Of a stretch of DNA of 64,000 nucleotides, positions 42,763 through 52,497 are shown piece after piece. Source of the stretch: Antedon mediterranea (taxonomy: Eukaryota; Echinodermata; Crinoidea; Comatulida; Antedonidae); contig NC_092675.1 of NCBI RefSeq assembly GCF_964355755.1, forward strand, positions 27,926,912 through 27,990,911, written 5' to 3'. A model generated the notes under the pieces. It had not been told where the DNA came from and did not search any database. It worked only from the letters and a program-made list of their open reading frames with translations. The translations under genes and the position numbers were made by a program. Within the stretch, counting starts at the first letter, position 1; every line of letters starts with the position of its first letter.

Positions 42763-44513
42763 ATGCCAAACAACACTGTATTGTTCATACGTTGTAGTAT
42801 CGTAATATTGTTGTTTTCTGTTTTAAACCCGGTTAACGGTAGAGACAATATTTGCTGTTATCCAGTGGATAGAATCGATGCTTTTATTGGTCAAAATGTC
42901 TCCATCAGTTGCTCTATAACAATTCAACCAAGTTCATCCAACAACGTCACCATTACTGCTAAGTGGATTCACAATAAACAACGTATCGCCAAAAGCGAGT
43001 ATATACACTTACCGTTAAATTATACTGTTCATAAATTTAATATTTCACTTATTTTTACTAATTTAAGTGAATCAAACAATGGCAAATATGAATTATCTGT
43101 TACCGGTAACTCGACTGAATTACTTTTCCCACCTACCGAAATCTTTGTTTGGCCATCGCCATTTGTAGAAGTGTGTGACGCCTCTAAATCGCATTACTCC
43201 AATGGTGATGTAGCTACATTGAATTGTGCAGTAACCTCTCCAGCTAGATATTCTTTGACTTGGTTAATTGAGCCAGAGATGCATGACAGAGCATTGGTTT
43301 ACACTAATAAAGATAACGTTACAAGTTTAAAAGTCAACGTAACATCGCTGCTTGAACCGAATGTCTTTATCTGTTTCATAAAAGGAGTAAATTCGTTAGA
43401 CAGGCAAATGTTGTGTAAATTACAACTGACAGCAACTGTTGCCATAGACAACCTGCGTATTGTTTCATCTTTGATTGATATTGGGCAGAAGGCAACGTTA
43501 GAATGCAAGTTTATTGAAAGCGTCTCTTTAAAGTTTGTTGATGGAATTTCTCCAAGTGATGACTTCTTTCCAAGTGTTAAAAAGACATCCAATATTGGAT
43601 CTCAAATAATTCTGAAATAAACAAACAAATAAATAATAATAATAACACAAGCACGTTGATTATTGAGAAGGTTTCTCTTGACATGAACAACAGTGAAATT
43701 ACTTGTATAGTTGACAAATGGAACATGTCTAAGGTCATAAAAGTTAAGAAAAAAAGAAATTCATTAAAAAAAAATTTCACCAAATGAAGAGCCAACTTAA
43801 ATCTGGTTTTGATGTTATGCTATCCATTACCGTTGGTTCGCTAGTATTGACGTCTGCCATTATACTTGCATGTTGCATATACACATGATGTATGTCGGAA
43901 ACGAAATTCTGCCTTATCTCAAAGCTCAGAAAGTGTGCCAAACTCACCAGTTAATCAACACATGTCTCCAGGTGGAATCGCTACAAACCAATCAACTTTA
44001 ACCCTAAGTACATTACCATTAGAATACCATACGTTGAATGACAGTTTTGAAACTATTTATGACGAGATCAAAGATTTGATGCCAAATCGGGATTGCAGTA
44101 ACACAGTGCCGTTGCAATGCAATGAATCGGTTGAATTCCGTTTTAATCATACAGACGAGAACTCTGAAATACTTGAATTAATATCAAGTCCACAATACGC
44201 CGAAGTCAACATCGATCACGAAAACAGTGCTAAAGATACAGTGAAACAGAAAGGAGATGAAGTAACAGAGATATCTTCAATTACTTACGACCAACTGAAG
44301 ACCCATAACCCTGATGGAGATGACGATTTTACAGAGGATTCATTATATGCAATACCGAACAAGGTGAAACAGAAAGGAGATGAAGTAGACCTAACAGAGA
44401 TATCTTCAATTACTTACGATCAACTGAAGACCCATAACCCTGATGGAGATGACGATTTTACAGAGGGTCCATTATATGCAATACCAAACAAAACCAAATA
44501 TAGTTTTCGTTAA
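42763..44513 (+). pseudogene. Ig-superfamily receptor with ITIM/ITSM tail (Ig2), frame broken three times
   Basis: Paralogue of Ig1 with the same start, signal peptide, Ig layout and missing D1 F-strand Cys. The frame is intact from 42763 to about 43587, where one base is missing relative to Ig1 and a stop follows at 43618-43620. D3 continues in the next frame (SEITCIVDKWNMSKVIKV). After a run of nine A (43769-43777) the membrane helix is in a third frame (MLSITVGSLVLTSAIILACC), and near 43885 another one-base shift leads into a 200-codon tail open to 44513. The tail carries LEYHTL, ETIYDEI, QYAEV and two copies each of ITYDQL and LYAIP. LEYHTL and ITYDQL fit the ITIM consensus and TIYDEI fits ITSM, so the ancestral product was probably an inhibitory receptor recruiting SH2 phosphatases. 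Three shifts in 300 bases could be real decay or assembly errors; the long clean tail favours recent loss or error. Confidence 0.75.
44241..44492 (+). repeat. Tandem duplication of a 41-codon ITIM-bearing tail unit
   Basis: The unit VKQKGDEV...TEISSITYDQLKTH...GDDDFTE...LYAIPNK occurs twice in phase (44241-44363 and 44364-44492). The second copy has a two-codon insertion (Asp-Leu). Each unit carries one ITYDQL and one LYAIP tyrosine motif, so the duplication doubled the docking sites. Confidence 0.85.
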
Positions 44514-44683
44514 ACTTGATTCCAGCTACGATTTATAAATAGGTAATGCTCCTTGATAATACATTTGTACAGACATATTGAGAGAATGTTGACTATTATT
44601 CTTCTGTATTGTGTATTAGCATATATTAATGTTTGTAAATTTGTATTCGTTTACTGAATTTTGCTAAATTGTACACGTTTCTA

Positions 44684-44689
44684 AATAAA
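44684..44689 (+). terminator. Ig2 polyadenylation signal (AATAAA)
   Basis: AATAAA lies ~170 bases after the end of the Ig2 tail frame and is the first hexamer downstream, in a T-rich setting. Confidence 0.45.
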
Positions 44690-45216
44690 ATTGATGAATT
44701 CGAATGCTCCAATGTGGTCCGTCGCAACATCTAAATTTTAACCAATATTTTAATTTTGTTTGGCGTAACTAGATTTGAAATGGACGAATCTGTGAATTTA
44801 ATTGCGTGCGCTTCCAGAATTCTTTTATAGAGGAGTGGGTCGAGAAAACGCGTCATAGTTCATTTTCTATTGGTTGTACAATTGTTCGCTTCACAAAAAG
44901 TAGAAACAATTCGAACTACAAATTTCCCTGAAGCGAAAAACTCAAGAAACTAGAATTCGTCGCAGAGCGGGATTTGAAAGATGGAAACATGAATATTCAC
45001 TGACGCTTTCAATTCGCTCAGCGGAAAATCGGCTTTAATGCTTATTTAACAACTTTATTAAAAATTTTCAAATTAACATATCATTTAAAAAGACATTGAC
45101 ATATTTTAATAATTGTTATTAATAATAAATGTTATTCTTTCAGGTGTGATCAAATAATTGGTACATATAGGCCAACAAGACGTGAATATAAGAAGAGAAA
45201 TATAATAACAAACATC

Positions 45217-45297
45217 ATGGCAGCCGTTACTGTATTCTTACTAACGTGTTTGTACATTCCCGTAATTAGTGGATGTTCTCTAGTCCAGTCAATCTAA
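45217..45297 (+). pseudogene. Orphan signal-peptide exon, probably the 5' end of Ig3
   Basis: The frame beginning at the ATG in CATCATGGCAGCC encodes MAAVTVFLLTCLYIPVISG, a typical signal peptide, and stops after 26 codons. It lies just upstream of the left arm of the inverted repeat at 45281. The third Ig gene resumes beyond the right arm (49218) without its own signal sequence. Linkage of the two pieces, with the transposon inside an intron or as a disrupting insertion, is inferred; I could not find a donor/acceptor pair that keeps phase. Confidence 0.45.
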
Positions 45298-48200
45298 TGA
45301 TATACCCACCACAAATTGCAATAGTAACAAAGCTAGTATTTTTGAATTCGATATAATTTGTAGAACGACATACTAAAAGTCACCGAAAATCCAAGCATTG
45401 GGTCAAGGGGTCAGAGGTCAATAAAGGTAATTTTATGTCAAAATTAATATGCCCCATTAATTACATATATTTAACCATTTAAAATACATTATATACAAGT
45501 GGGATTTATGTCATCCGAAAGCTTATTAAATTTCCTATTCAGTGATATCAAACTTATAGTCATAACATTTTATTTAGAATGTCAATTTTGCGAAAAAACA
45601 CAACATAATGTGTCAATTTTGGCTAAAAATGTTGTTTTCGCTGTAAACAACAATGGTATACACACAGGGATTCCCTGGGGTGAACATTTCAGTCCAACGC
45701 GATACACATGACCAGTTCAAGATGCAGATGAGTGACATCTCCGTTCCTGTTGCTTCTGGATGATCTACATTCCATTTTTTCCAGTTGGCATTTGTGTTGC
45801 CATGGTTACAGTATTTATATTGGAATGTATAAGTATTTTTTAACTAGAAATACAAAGATATTCAACAGCAGTTTGACAATGACCTCCATGTTGTATGACG
45901 TTCGGACCATCTGGGCTGGATTGTCAACAGACCTGCAGGTGATTGAAAAAGTTTCTATGAGAAGCCTCAAAGAAAACAAGAGGTTTGACAAGAAAATATA
46001 GGAATGCGTACATCCAGACCAAATCTGCGCTGAAATGTATGTAATGCCTTGTAATAGTATCAGGGCGTTACTCCAGAGCAGCAGCGGCCAACATAAGACC
46101 TTATGGCAACACGTCAGGAACACAATGGCAATTGAAAAATCCATTTGGTTACGACTCAGAGACTTCATACCATTGACACGGGAGTTACTGCAGGTGACTC
46201 GGAATATTAGCAATGTGGTATTAAGCATTGAATATTTTGGTCAGAAAGTCTTCCAATGTATTCAAGATCCTGGCAATAAAGTCATATGTGTGCATCAATC
46301 CTACAGTTCCAGAGGAGACTCGAGGTGACTTTGTTATCCACCACCACTTTTTGAAACTACCAACTTACAATACTTTCAGCTAATAAACCAACATGATGCC
46401 ACGTGGAAACAACTTCTTCTGAAAAGTCTAATACATCCAACTCACTGAATGATGTCCAGTAGGCCTATATTTTAGATGGTAGTGCTCTACTGCACAGCAT
46501 TCATATGGAATAGTGTAGAGATCTGTAAAAAATATTGCTCTGCATAGTCTTTGATAATTATGAAAGCGGCTCGTCCACCAAAGACGGCGCACATGGTAAG
46601 GCGGGTCAGGTGGTAGTGTCCCTGTACATTTTACCAGTGACATGTTCCACAAAATAGGATCACTTTCGTAACAAACAACAATTTATAAATCTTCGTAACT
46701 AGTATTTGAACAACATGGCAATGAGTGAATGCAGCTGCTGATGCAGATGTTCTTTCGGATAGTACAAAAAACCATTGAATCAGCAAACAGGAAAACAGCT
46801 GTCATTATCCGATGACACGGATCTACTAGTGCTCCTCTGCAGTCAAGCATTTAAAACATCTTGTGATATTCTTTAGACTGGAGCTGAGATGCTGGACTAT
46901 CAAACTGGTTCAAACAGTACATTTTTGAGAGACATCTGTGATAACCTTCTGTTTGCTCATGCGATACTGGTGACACAACATCCAGAGTTTTCGGAATTGG
47001 AAAACAAGTGGCTTTAAAAAAAGCTTGTCATTGCACTTATTTCTGACATTATGCTGTAGTCTTCAAATGCAAACAAGCTACAAAGGATGACATTGTGGTT
47101 GCTAGAGAAAATGGTTCAGTGTGTCTGTACAATGGACTACCTGTACAACGTGGAATGCCTTTGACTCCATCCCATCTACAAGTACAACCTTGCATATCGC
47201 CAACTTCATAATCGTACCACAACCAAGGTACTTAACATCAGGTTCAAGTTCAAGTTATCTTTTAGCAATGGAGTGGGGTTGATATGTGTACCGAGGATTG
47301 GGGATGGAAGATCAGATGATGGAAACATGGTTCCTCTACACACAGACTTAAAGCCAGAGCCTGAGTATCTCCTTGAAGCATTCAGGGGTAACTAGAACTA
47401 CATGTGGTGAATGCAATGGCATTGCACTGTACTAATACCCGAACAAGAAAGTGATACTGATGACATATAAGTTGTGAGTCCTAGTTCAAGAATTTAAGAG
47501 TCGGATGGCAACTGGCAAAAACGAATTTCTTTTCCAGTTTGTTCTACATGCCGGGCATTGAAAGCGACGCCCATGAGGCATGAGCTCGAAATCACTGAAC
47601 AAGGCATGGTTAACATTTTTTAGAATAGCTCTACTTTTTTCTAGAGTGTGCATGTCACAGAAGGAAGACAAGCTACGAAGTTGACAACCTATTAATTATA
47701 AATAAACAACTTTGTAGTGAGTTTCTCTCTTTGACCCTAAGACTAAAAAACCAGCATATAAAGGAAAAAAGTTAAAACATTCTCAATAAAGGAATTATAA
47801 AAAACCATGAGAATTACTTTATTGACATTAAAATGGTTCAGCTTCCTTAACAGATAAAGTCTCTGGTGTCCTTTCTTTACTATTGCCTCTGTATTTAATT
47901 CCCAGCTGAGATTGTCCTCAAATATAGTACCTAGGTATTTAAAGGAATGGACAATATCGCTGGTTCGTCATTTGTGGGGGATACCAGAGGGCTGCGTCCT
48001 TTCTCCTTCCTAAAATCTACAATTATCTCCTTGGTTTTGGTGACATTGAGTTCCAAGTAGGAGTTTCCACAAAATTGGATAAAACCATCTAATGCTGAAC
48101 CATGACCGTCCTGTGAATTTTGAAGGAGAGACAGCAAGACAGTGTCGTCAGCAAATTTAAAAAGATTGTCCTGTTTGCTCCGACAGTCATCCGTGTATAT

Positions 48201-49259
48201 AATATACAAGAGAGGAGAGAAGACGCAACCCTGCGAAGATAAAATACTTCTCATTACGTACATTCGTTGATACTAAAATTATCAAAAATCTATCTATAGT
48301 AAATCATGAGTTGATTCCAAATTATCAAGACTCATTAATTAATCATCAATAGTACATACCGCCGCTAATGAATTTCAATTTTCTTCTAGCTAGTATAATT
48401 TTTCCTATTTCATGACGATACAATAGGTACAAGAAAAACATTATTTGCACCAAATACTTCCAAAATATAAATATAATATATATAAACATAATTTAGTTTT
48501 ACGCTATTTTAAGAACATTTGAGTTTTTGTAAAAGGTCAATGACCTTTTGACCTCTAGTTACGTATAACTGTTATTAATTGTTTTTTAATGTATATTATT
48601 AGTAGGATATATATACTCTACACATTGGTACTAAAGCTATTTAGATATGATTATAAAACAATGGATTATAGGCATAAACGCTACCCCCTACCCCAAAATT
48701 GTTTACATTACATTTGATCAAGAATCAATTTCAATAAGAATAGTACATCATTACTTTTAAAATTCTTCTAGTTAACATCATGTTTGCTATTTTATATATC
48801 GATAGGTACAGATAAAACACAATTTTGATTAAATGCATATACAATTATGGCACAATATTACAGTTAATCATTTTTTTAAGAAAAAAAATGAGTTTTTGTA
48901 AAAGGTCAATAACCTTTTGACCTCTAGTTATATAAATAAATGTTGTATTTTGTTTTTGTAAATTGCATATTAGAAAAAAATGTATATATTCTACACATTG
49001 ATATCAAGATTATTGAGATTGGATTATAAAACCACAAGTTATGGGCATAAATGTTACCCCCTACCCCAAAATATTTATGGAATAAAATCACTATATAGTT
49101 GTTGAGATTACGTAAAAAATAATGTGTTCCAATGCTTCAATTTTTGGTGACTTTTAATATGTCATTATAAACTACATTTGGAATGAAAAAATTAATGTTT
49201 CGTTACTATTCCAATTTGTGGTGGGTTTACCTCTAAATATCACTAGATTGACTGGACTA
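45281..49259. mobile_element. ~4-kb DNA transposon with ~140-bp inverted repeats, degenerate inside
   Basis: Left arm: TAGTCCAGTCAATCTAATGA, then ACCCACCACAAATTGCAATA GTAAC, then ACTAAAAGTCACCGAAAATC. Right arm, read on the other strand: TAGTCCAGTCAATCTAGTGA, ACCCACCACAAATTGGAATA GTAAC, ATTAAAAGTCACCAAAAATT. Alignment continues for ~140 bases. The inside holds scattered frames from 45732 to 47100 that look like broken coding sequence (for example 45896-46000 and 46035-46328), a LINE fragment on the minus strand (47486-48263), and a ~370-bp direct repeat (48520-48720 and 48885-49075, both with TTGTAAAAGGTCAATRACCT). Superfamily not identified; target duplication unclear. Confidence 0.65.
47486..48263 (-). 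mobile_element. Non-LTR retrotransposon fragment (reverse transcriptase palm to C terminus)
   Basis: Minus strand 48263-47931 reads SSQGCVFSPLLYIIYTDDC, then FKFADDTVLLSLL (the RT catalytic FADD box), then LELNVTKTKEIIVDFRK. It continues to about 47750 with FKYLGTIFEDNLSWELNTEA and RLYLLRKLNHFNV. After a break, 47671-47486 reads ILKNVNHALFSDFELMPHGR RFQCPACRTN...SFLPVAIRLLN, a usual C terminus of such RT proteins. The fragment is 5'-truncated and frameshifted. It lies inside the ~4-kb transposon. Confidence 0.8.
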
Positions 49260-50127
49260 CCTCCTGATTTCAACAATACTGTAGTAGAAGGTAATCTCTT
49301 ATCCATGCACTGCGTGTTTCGCTGTCACAAGAATAGAGATGTATTGGGTCTTTGGACTAGAGAGGACTCTAAGGTTATGAATACGGAACGGATAAAGGTA
49401 ACAACAATTACTCAAAGTGCACGCGGCAATGTAGTAAGAACATCATTGACAATTGGGGATACTAGATTAGACGACGAGGGTAAATATCGATGCCTTTTAA
49501 AAGATCTTACTTTAGATGTAAACATAGGGACGTCATCCGGATTTCAAGTACATGTGCTGAAGCCACCAATCTTTCCTATCATCATCCACCAGTCTTGGAA
49601 ATAAGGTAATGCTAGCAACCTGCGTCACGGAGAAGACTGTGCCCAAACCTCAGCTTACTTGGCTCGATCAAACGGAGCCGCATTATGCTGACAATGCAAC
49701 ACACATAATGATACAGAAAATATCTAAAGTTGATGAGGAAGTCGTTTGCATTATGCGTTGGTATAATGAAGCACCGCGAGTTCACACCTTTAGATCTGGT
49801 ACGGGACAAGATAACACAGATGGGTATAGGCCTACCTCAGATAATGATAGCAAGCAACTTCAATCCTCATTGGCACCAGTGACGTCAGCATGGGAACCTG
49901 AAAATGACAAGCCAGAAAAACCCATCAACCTTAACATAGTAATTTTTATAATCATAAGTTTCCTCATATTATTTACAGCTTTTAGTATTACATGTATTTG
50001 TATTCTTTGTGGCATGTGGCGCCAAAATAAAGAAACTGACATAGAATATGACGAAGTGTATGAAATGAATTTTGAAACCGTATCTATGCCCCAATTATCC
50101 TGTTCCACCATGGATTCACACATTTAG
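49218..50127 (+). pseudogene. V-type Ig receptor with ITIM tail (Ig3), one frameshift
   Basis: The first frame (to 49604) encodes an Ig V-type domain: MHCVFRC, then GLWTRE, then DTRLDDEGKYRCLL, the classic Cys-Trp-DxGxYxC pattern missing from D1 of Ig1/Ig2. A one- or two-base shift near 49560-49580 moves into the frame of 49609-50127: a second Ig domain (VMLATCVTE...QLTWLDQ...EEVVCIMRW), a stalk, a membrane helix (IVIFIIISFLILFTAFSITC) and a cytoplasmic tail with IEYDEVYEM. IEYDEV matches the ITIM consensus. No start codon or signal peptide belongs to this piece; 45217-45297 is the candidate. It may be a pseudogene, or a gene with an assembly error. Confidence 0.65.
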
Positions 50128-50505
50128 ATTTGGTACGGGACAGGTTAAGACAGATGGGTATACCACAGATGATGATGATAACAAGCAACTTAGCCTAAAT
50201 CTTCAATGGCACCACTGACATCAGCATGGAAACCTGAAAAAAGTGACAAGCCAGAAAAACTTAGCAGCCGTGAAATAGTAATTTTTACATTCATAACTTT
50301 ACTCATAATATTGCTTGCATGTTTTTGTATAATATCTAGTGGGATTCTTGTTTGCGCAATGTGTCGCAAAAGATGTTGTAAACAAAAAGGCAATGGGGAG
50401 TCACGGGAACCTCTTAATGGTTACATTGTTGAGCGTAAAGATAATAAAGAATTTGAAATAGAAGGGAAAATTTATGAATTAGTTTTAAAAAATGATAGTG
50501 TGTAA
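50128..50505 (+). pseudogene. Tandem copy of the Ig3 stalk, membrane helix and an alternative tail
   Basis: From ~50127 the DNA repeats the Ig3 stalk at an offset of ~338 bases (TTTGGTACGGGACAGG, ACAGATGGGTATA, AAGTGACAAGCCAGAAAAAC). The open frame from 50206 gives a helix (IVIFTFITLLIILLACFCII) and a different tail, CRKRCCKQKGNG...NGYIVERK...KIYELVLKND. It could be an alternative terminal exon giving Ig3 a second tail (a TTAG acceptor-like site precedes it at ~50190) or a leftover duplication. AATAAA follows at 50582-50587. Confidence 0.5.
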
Positions 50506-50581
50506 TATATCTGCCAGAAATATTGGTCTCAACTGCGTAAAGCAAAGTCATGAGATATTAAATAATTTACGTTACAAACAT

Positions 50582-50587
50582 AATAAA
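50582..50587 (+). terminator. Candidate Ig3 polyadenylation signal (AATAAA)
   Basis: AATAAA ~80 bases after the last Ig3-related stop codon. Several AT-rich hexamers are nearby, so this is only the first reasonable one. Confidence 0.35.
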
Positions 50588-51220
50588 TGATGTTAATATA
50601 ACGATAATATTATGAATAATAACTACTAACTTAATTTCGATGAAATAATGTGTCTAAATATAAGAATATCAAACCAGATTAATTGTAAATCCTTGAATAT
50701 AATTGAAACAAGTAGTTACTATATATTCGTTTAAATTTTCTGTTGATTACGATTACTCTTTACTGTTCACACCCGAGTCTAATATTCCAATAACATTGTT
50801 ATAACAAAAAGAAATTGCCCTTTAAATCTTATGTAATAGTAATGGCATATGTTTGATTTAATAGTTTTATCATAGTTTTAAGATTATCACAAACATGGGC
50901 CTATATTAGGTCCATAATGCAAACATGGGGGAAGTACAAAAGTATGATGGTTGTTAAAAGTTGAAATTTGAGAATGTTAATGATTTAGATACGGGTCCCA
51001 GTCAAAAAAGGTCCCGGCGCTGGTTTTATATTGTATATATATACATACAATATTTTACTTTTTGTATATATAAAAATATGCGACAAATTGAACTGTTGTC
51101 GACGGCGACGTTACAGTATTTGTCTGCATTGTTAACATTATTATTAGTATATGCATTGTACAGTATTATCTGCATTGTATTATATATACAAAGATACAAT
51201 TTTTCTAGAATTTTTTTTTT

Positions 51221-51341
51221 ATATACGGTCATACAGCGTTGAAACACCGGTTCTCGTCAAATCACCGAAGTTAGGCAACGTTGGGCGTTGGTCGCATTCT
51301 GGATAGGAGACCGTCTGGAATCGCTGCGGGTTCTGTATATA
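51221..51341 (+). rRNA. 5S-rRNA-like sequence (divergent copy, pseudogene or SINE head)
   Basis: Over ~120 bases the order of 5S features is kept: TACGGTCATAC, CCGGTTCTCGTC, CACCGAAGTTAGGCAACG (box A region), GGGCGTTGGTCGCATTCTGG and GGATAGGAGACCGTCTGGAA (box C), then GCTGCGGGTTCTGTATAT. The ends TATATAC and GTATATA can close helix I. Mismatches to conserved 5S positions and the lack of a T-run terminator right after it argue against an active gene. A 5S-derived SINE head is the alternative. Confidence 0.65.
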
Positions 51342-51950
51342 CGACCTAATCCAAATTTCCTCAGTTTCTAGTTAAGCTTTAAGGACAAAATATAAATACC
51401 TTATGTAGGCTATATTTAAATTGCATTTTAATTTTACTACTTTATTTTAAACTATTTTGTGATTTATGTGTTACATTGGACTCCACCGGCTAGTGTGACA
51501 CTTCGTGTTCATGTTATATAAGACTATATGCATAGACATAATGTTATTATAATCAAAGCAAAAAGAAGTGAATCAAATAAATGAAATAACAACTAGGAAG
51601 TTGAATTTATTATTGAAACTGCGTTTTTTTTCTGTAATCTGAAATCTGTAATCCAGTTTTCAGTAGTCAAAACCTTCATCTTCATCAGTAGCCTATACCA
51701 CACTAACAACTAACGTTACTATTACGTCACTATGTTGCTGCCCTTATGTGCTGCTTATCTACCAAATTCGGTTGAGTTTGTATGCAGTAAAAATCAATTA
51801 AACAAATTGTAAAAACGGATTACTGTTATATGCATATCATACTATAAATTTCAAGACAAATATAACTGTCATTTGAAATTAGTTTTAAATATGCACTTTA
51901 TGTAAGATAAAAATGTCATAAAATATTAACTGGGAATTACAATAGGTCTA

Positions 51951-52152
51951 AGCAAGGCAATCTAACAGGATGCTGAGCTCCGGAGATCAAAGTGTTTATC
52001 TGTGGCTGCGACACGATCAGTTCCACGCCCCTTATTAGTTAGTACAGCACTGTGGCATGGTATTTGTCGCAGCCAGACATAAGATCAAATGACTGTTACG
52101 AGTTCCTATATTTTCAAGGCGAGCTCAGTGTCCTGTAGTTAGATTGCCATGG
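51951..52152. mobile_element. MITE (family 3), copy 3
   Basis: Ends AGCAAGGCAATCTAACAGGA and CCTGTAGTTAGATTGCCATG are inverted repeats; the interior keeps GTCGCAGCCAGACATAAGAT as in copy 2. It is the best-preserved of the three copies in the window. Confidence 0.8.
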
Positions 52153-52497
52153 TCTAACGGAGTTTCCCAGATTACTACTTAGATCGTGTCAGATTTCTAG
52201 AGATAGTTTTATTATTACAGGAGGGTACCATAAATGTCCGATCCGACGGCATTGTCTTCTTCATGATATGATGGTCAAAGAAGATCGGATCGACTATAAA
52301 TGGAGTTATTCAAATCATAGACCACTGGCTGGTTATGAAGCTTTCTTTTATACTACTGGATGGACCATATAGGCTACCATTTAACCGATTGTGTACGTGT
52401 TATCATAAAATATTGCCCTTGTGGTAGGCCTAACTTTTTTCGTTATTGAGAATCCTAACTTCCAAAATCATAACCCTTTAAAAAGTAATAGTCCAGA

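Noticed and set aside
43866-44513. Independent gene starting inside the tail frame
   Set aside because: The apparent start is a TTG and the sequence is a cytoplasmic tail directly after a membrane helix in another frame; it belongs to Ig2.
46035-46328. 97-residue frame as a conserved host gene
   Set aside because: It lies within the ~4-kb transposon among other short frames in changing phase, and is better read as a decayed element protein.
48520-49075. CRISPR-like direct repeats
   Set aside because: Only two diverged ~190-base blocks within a eukaryotic transposon; there is no short-repeat/unique-spacer pattern and CRISPR is not expected in an animal genome.
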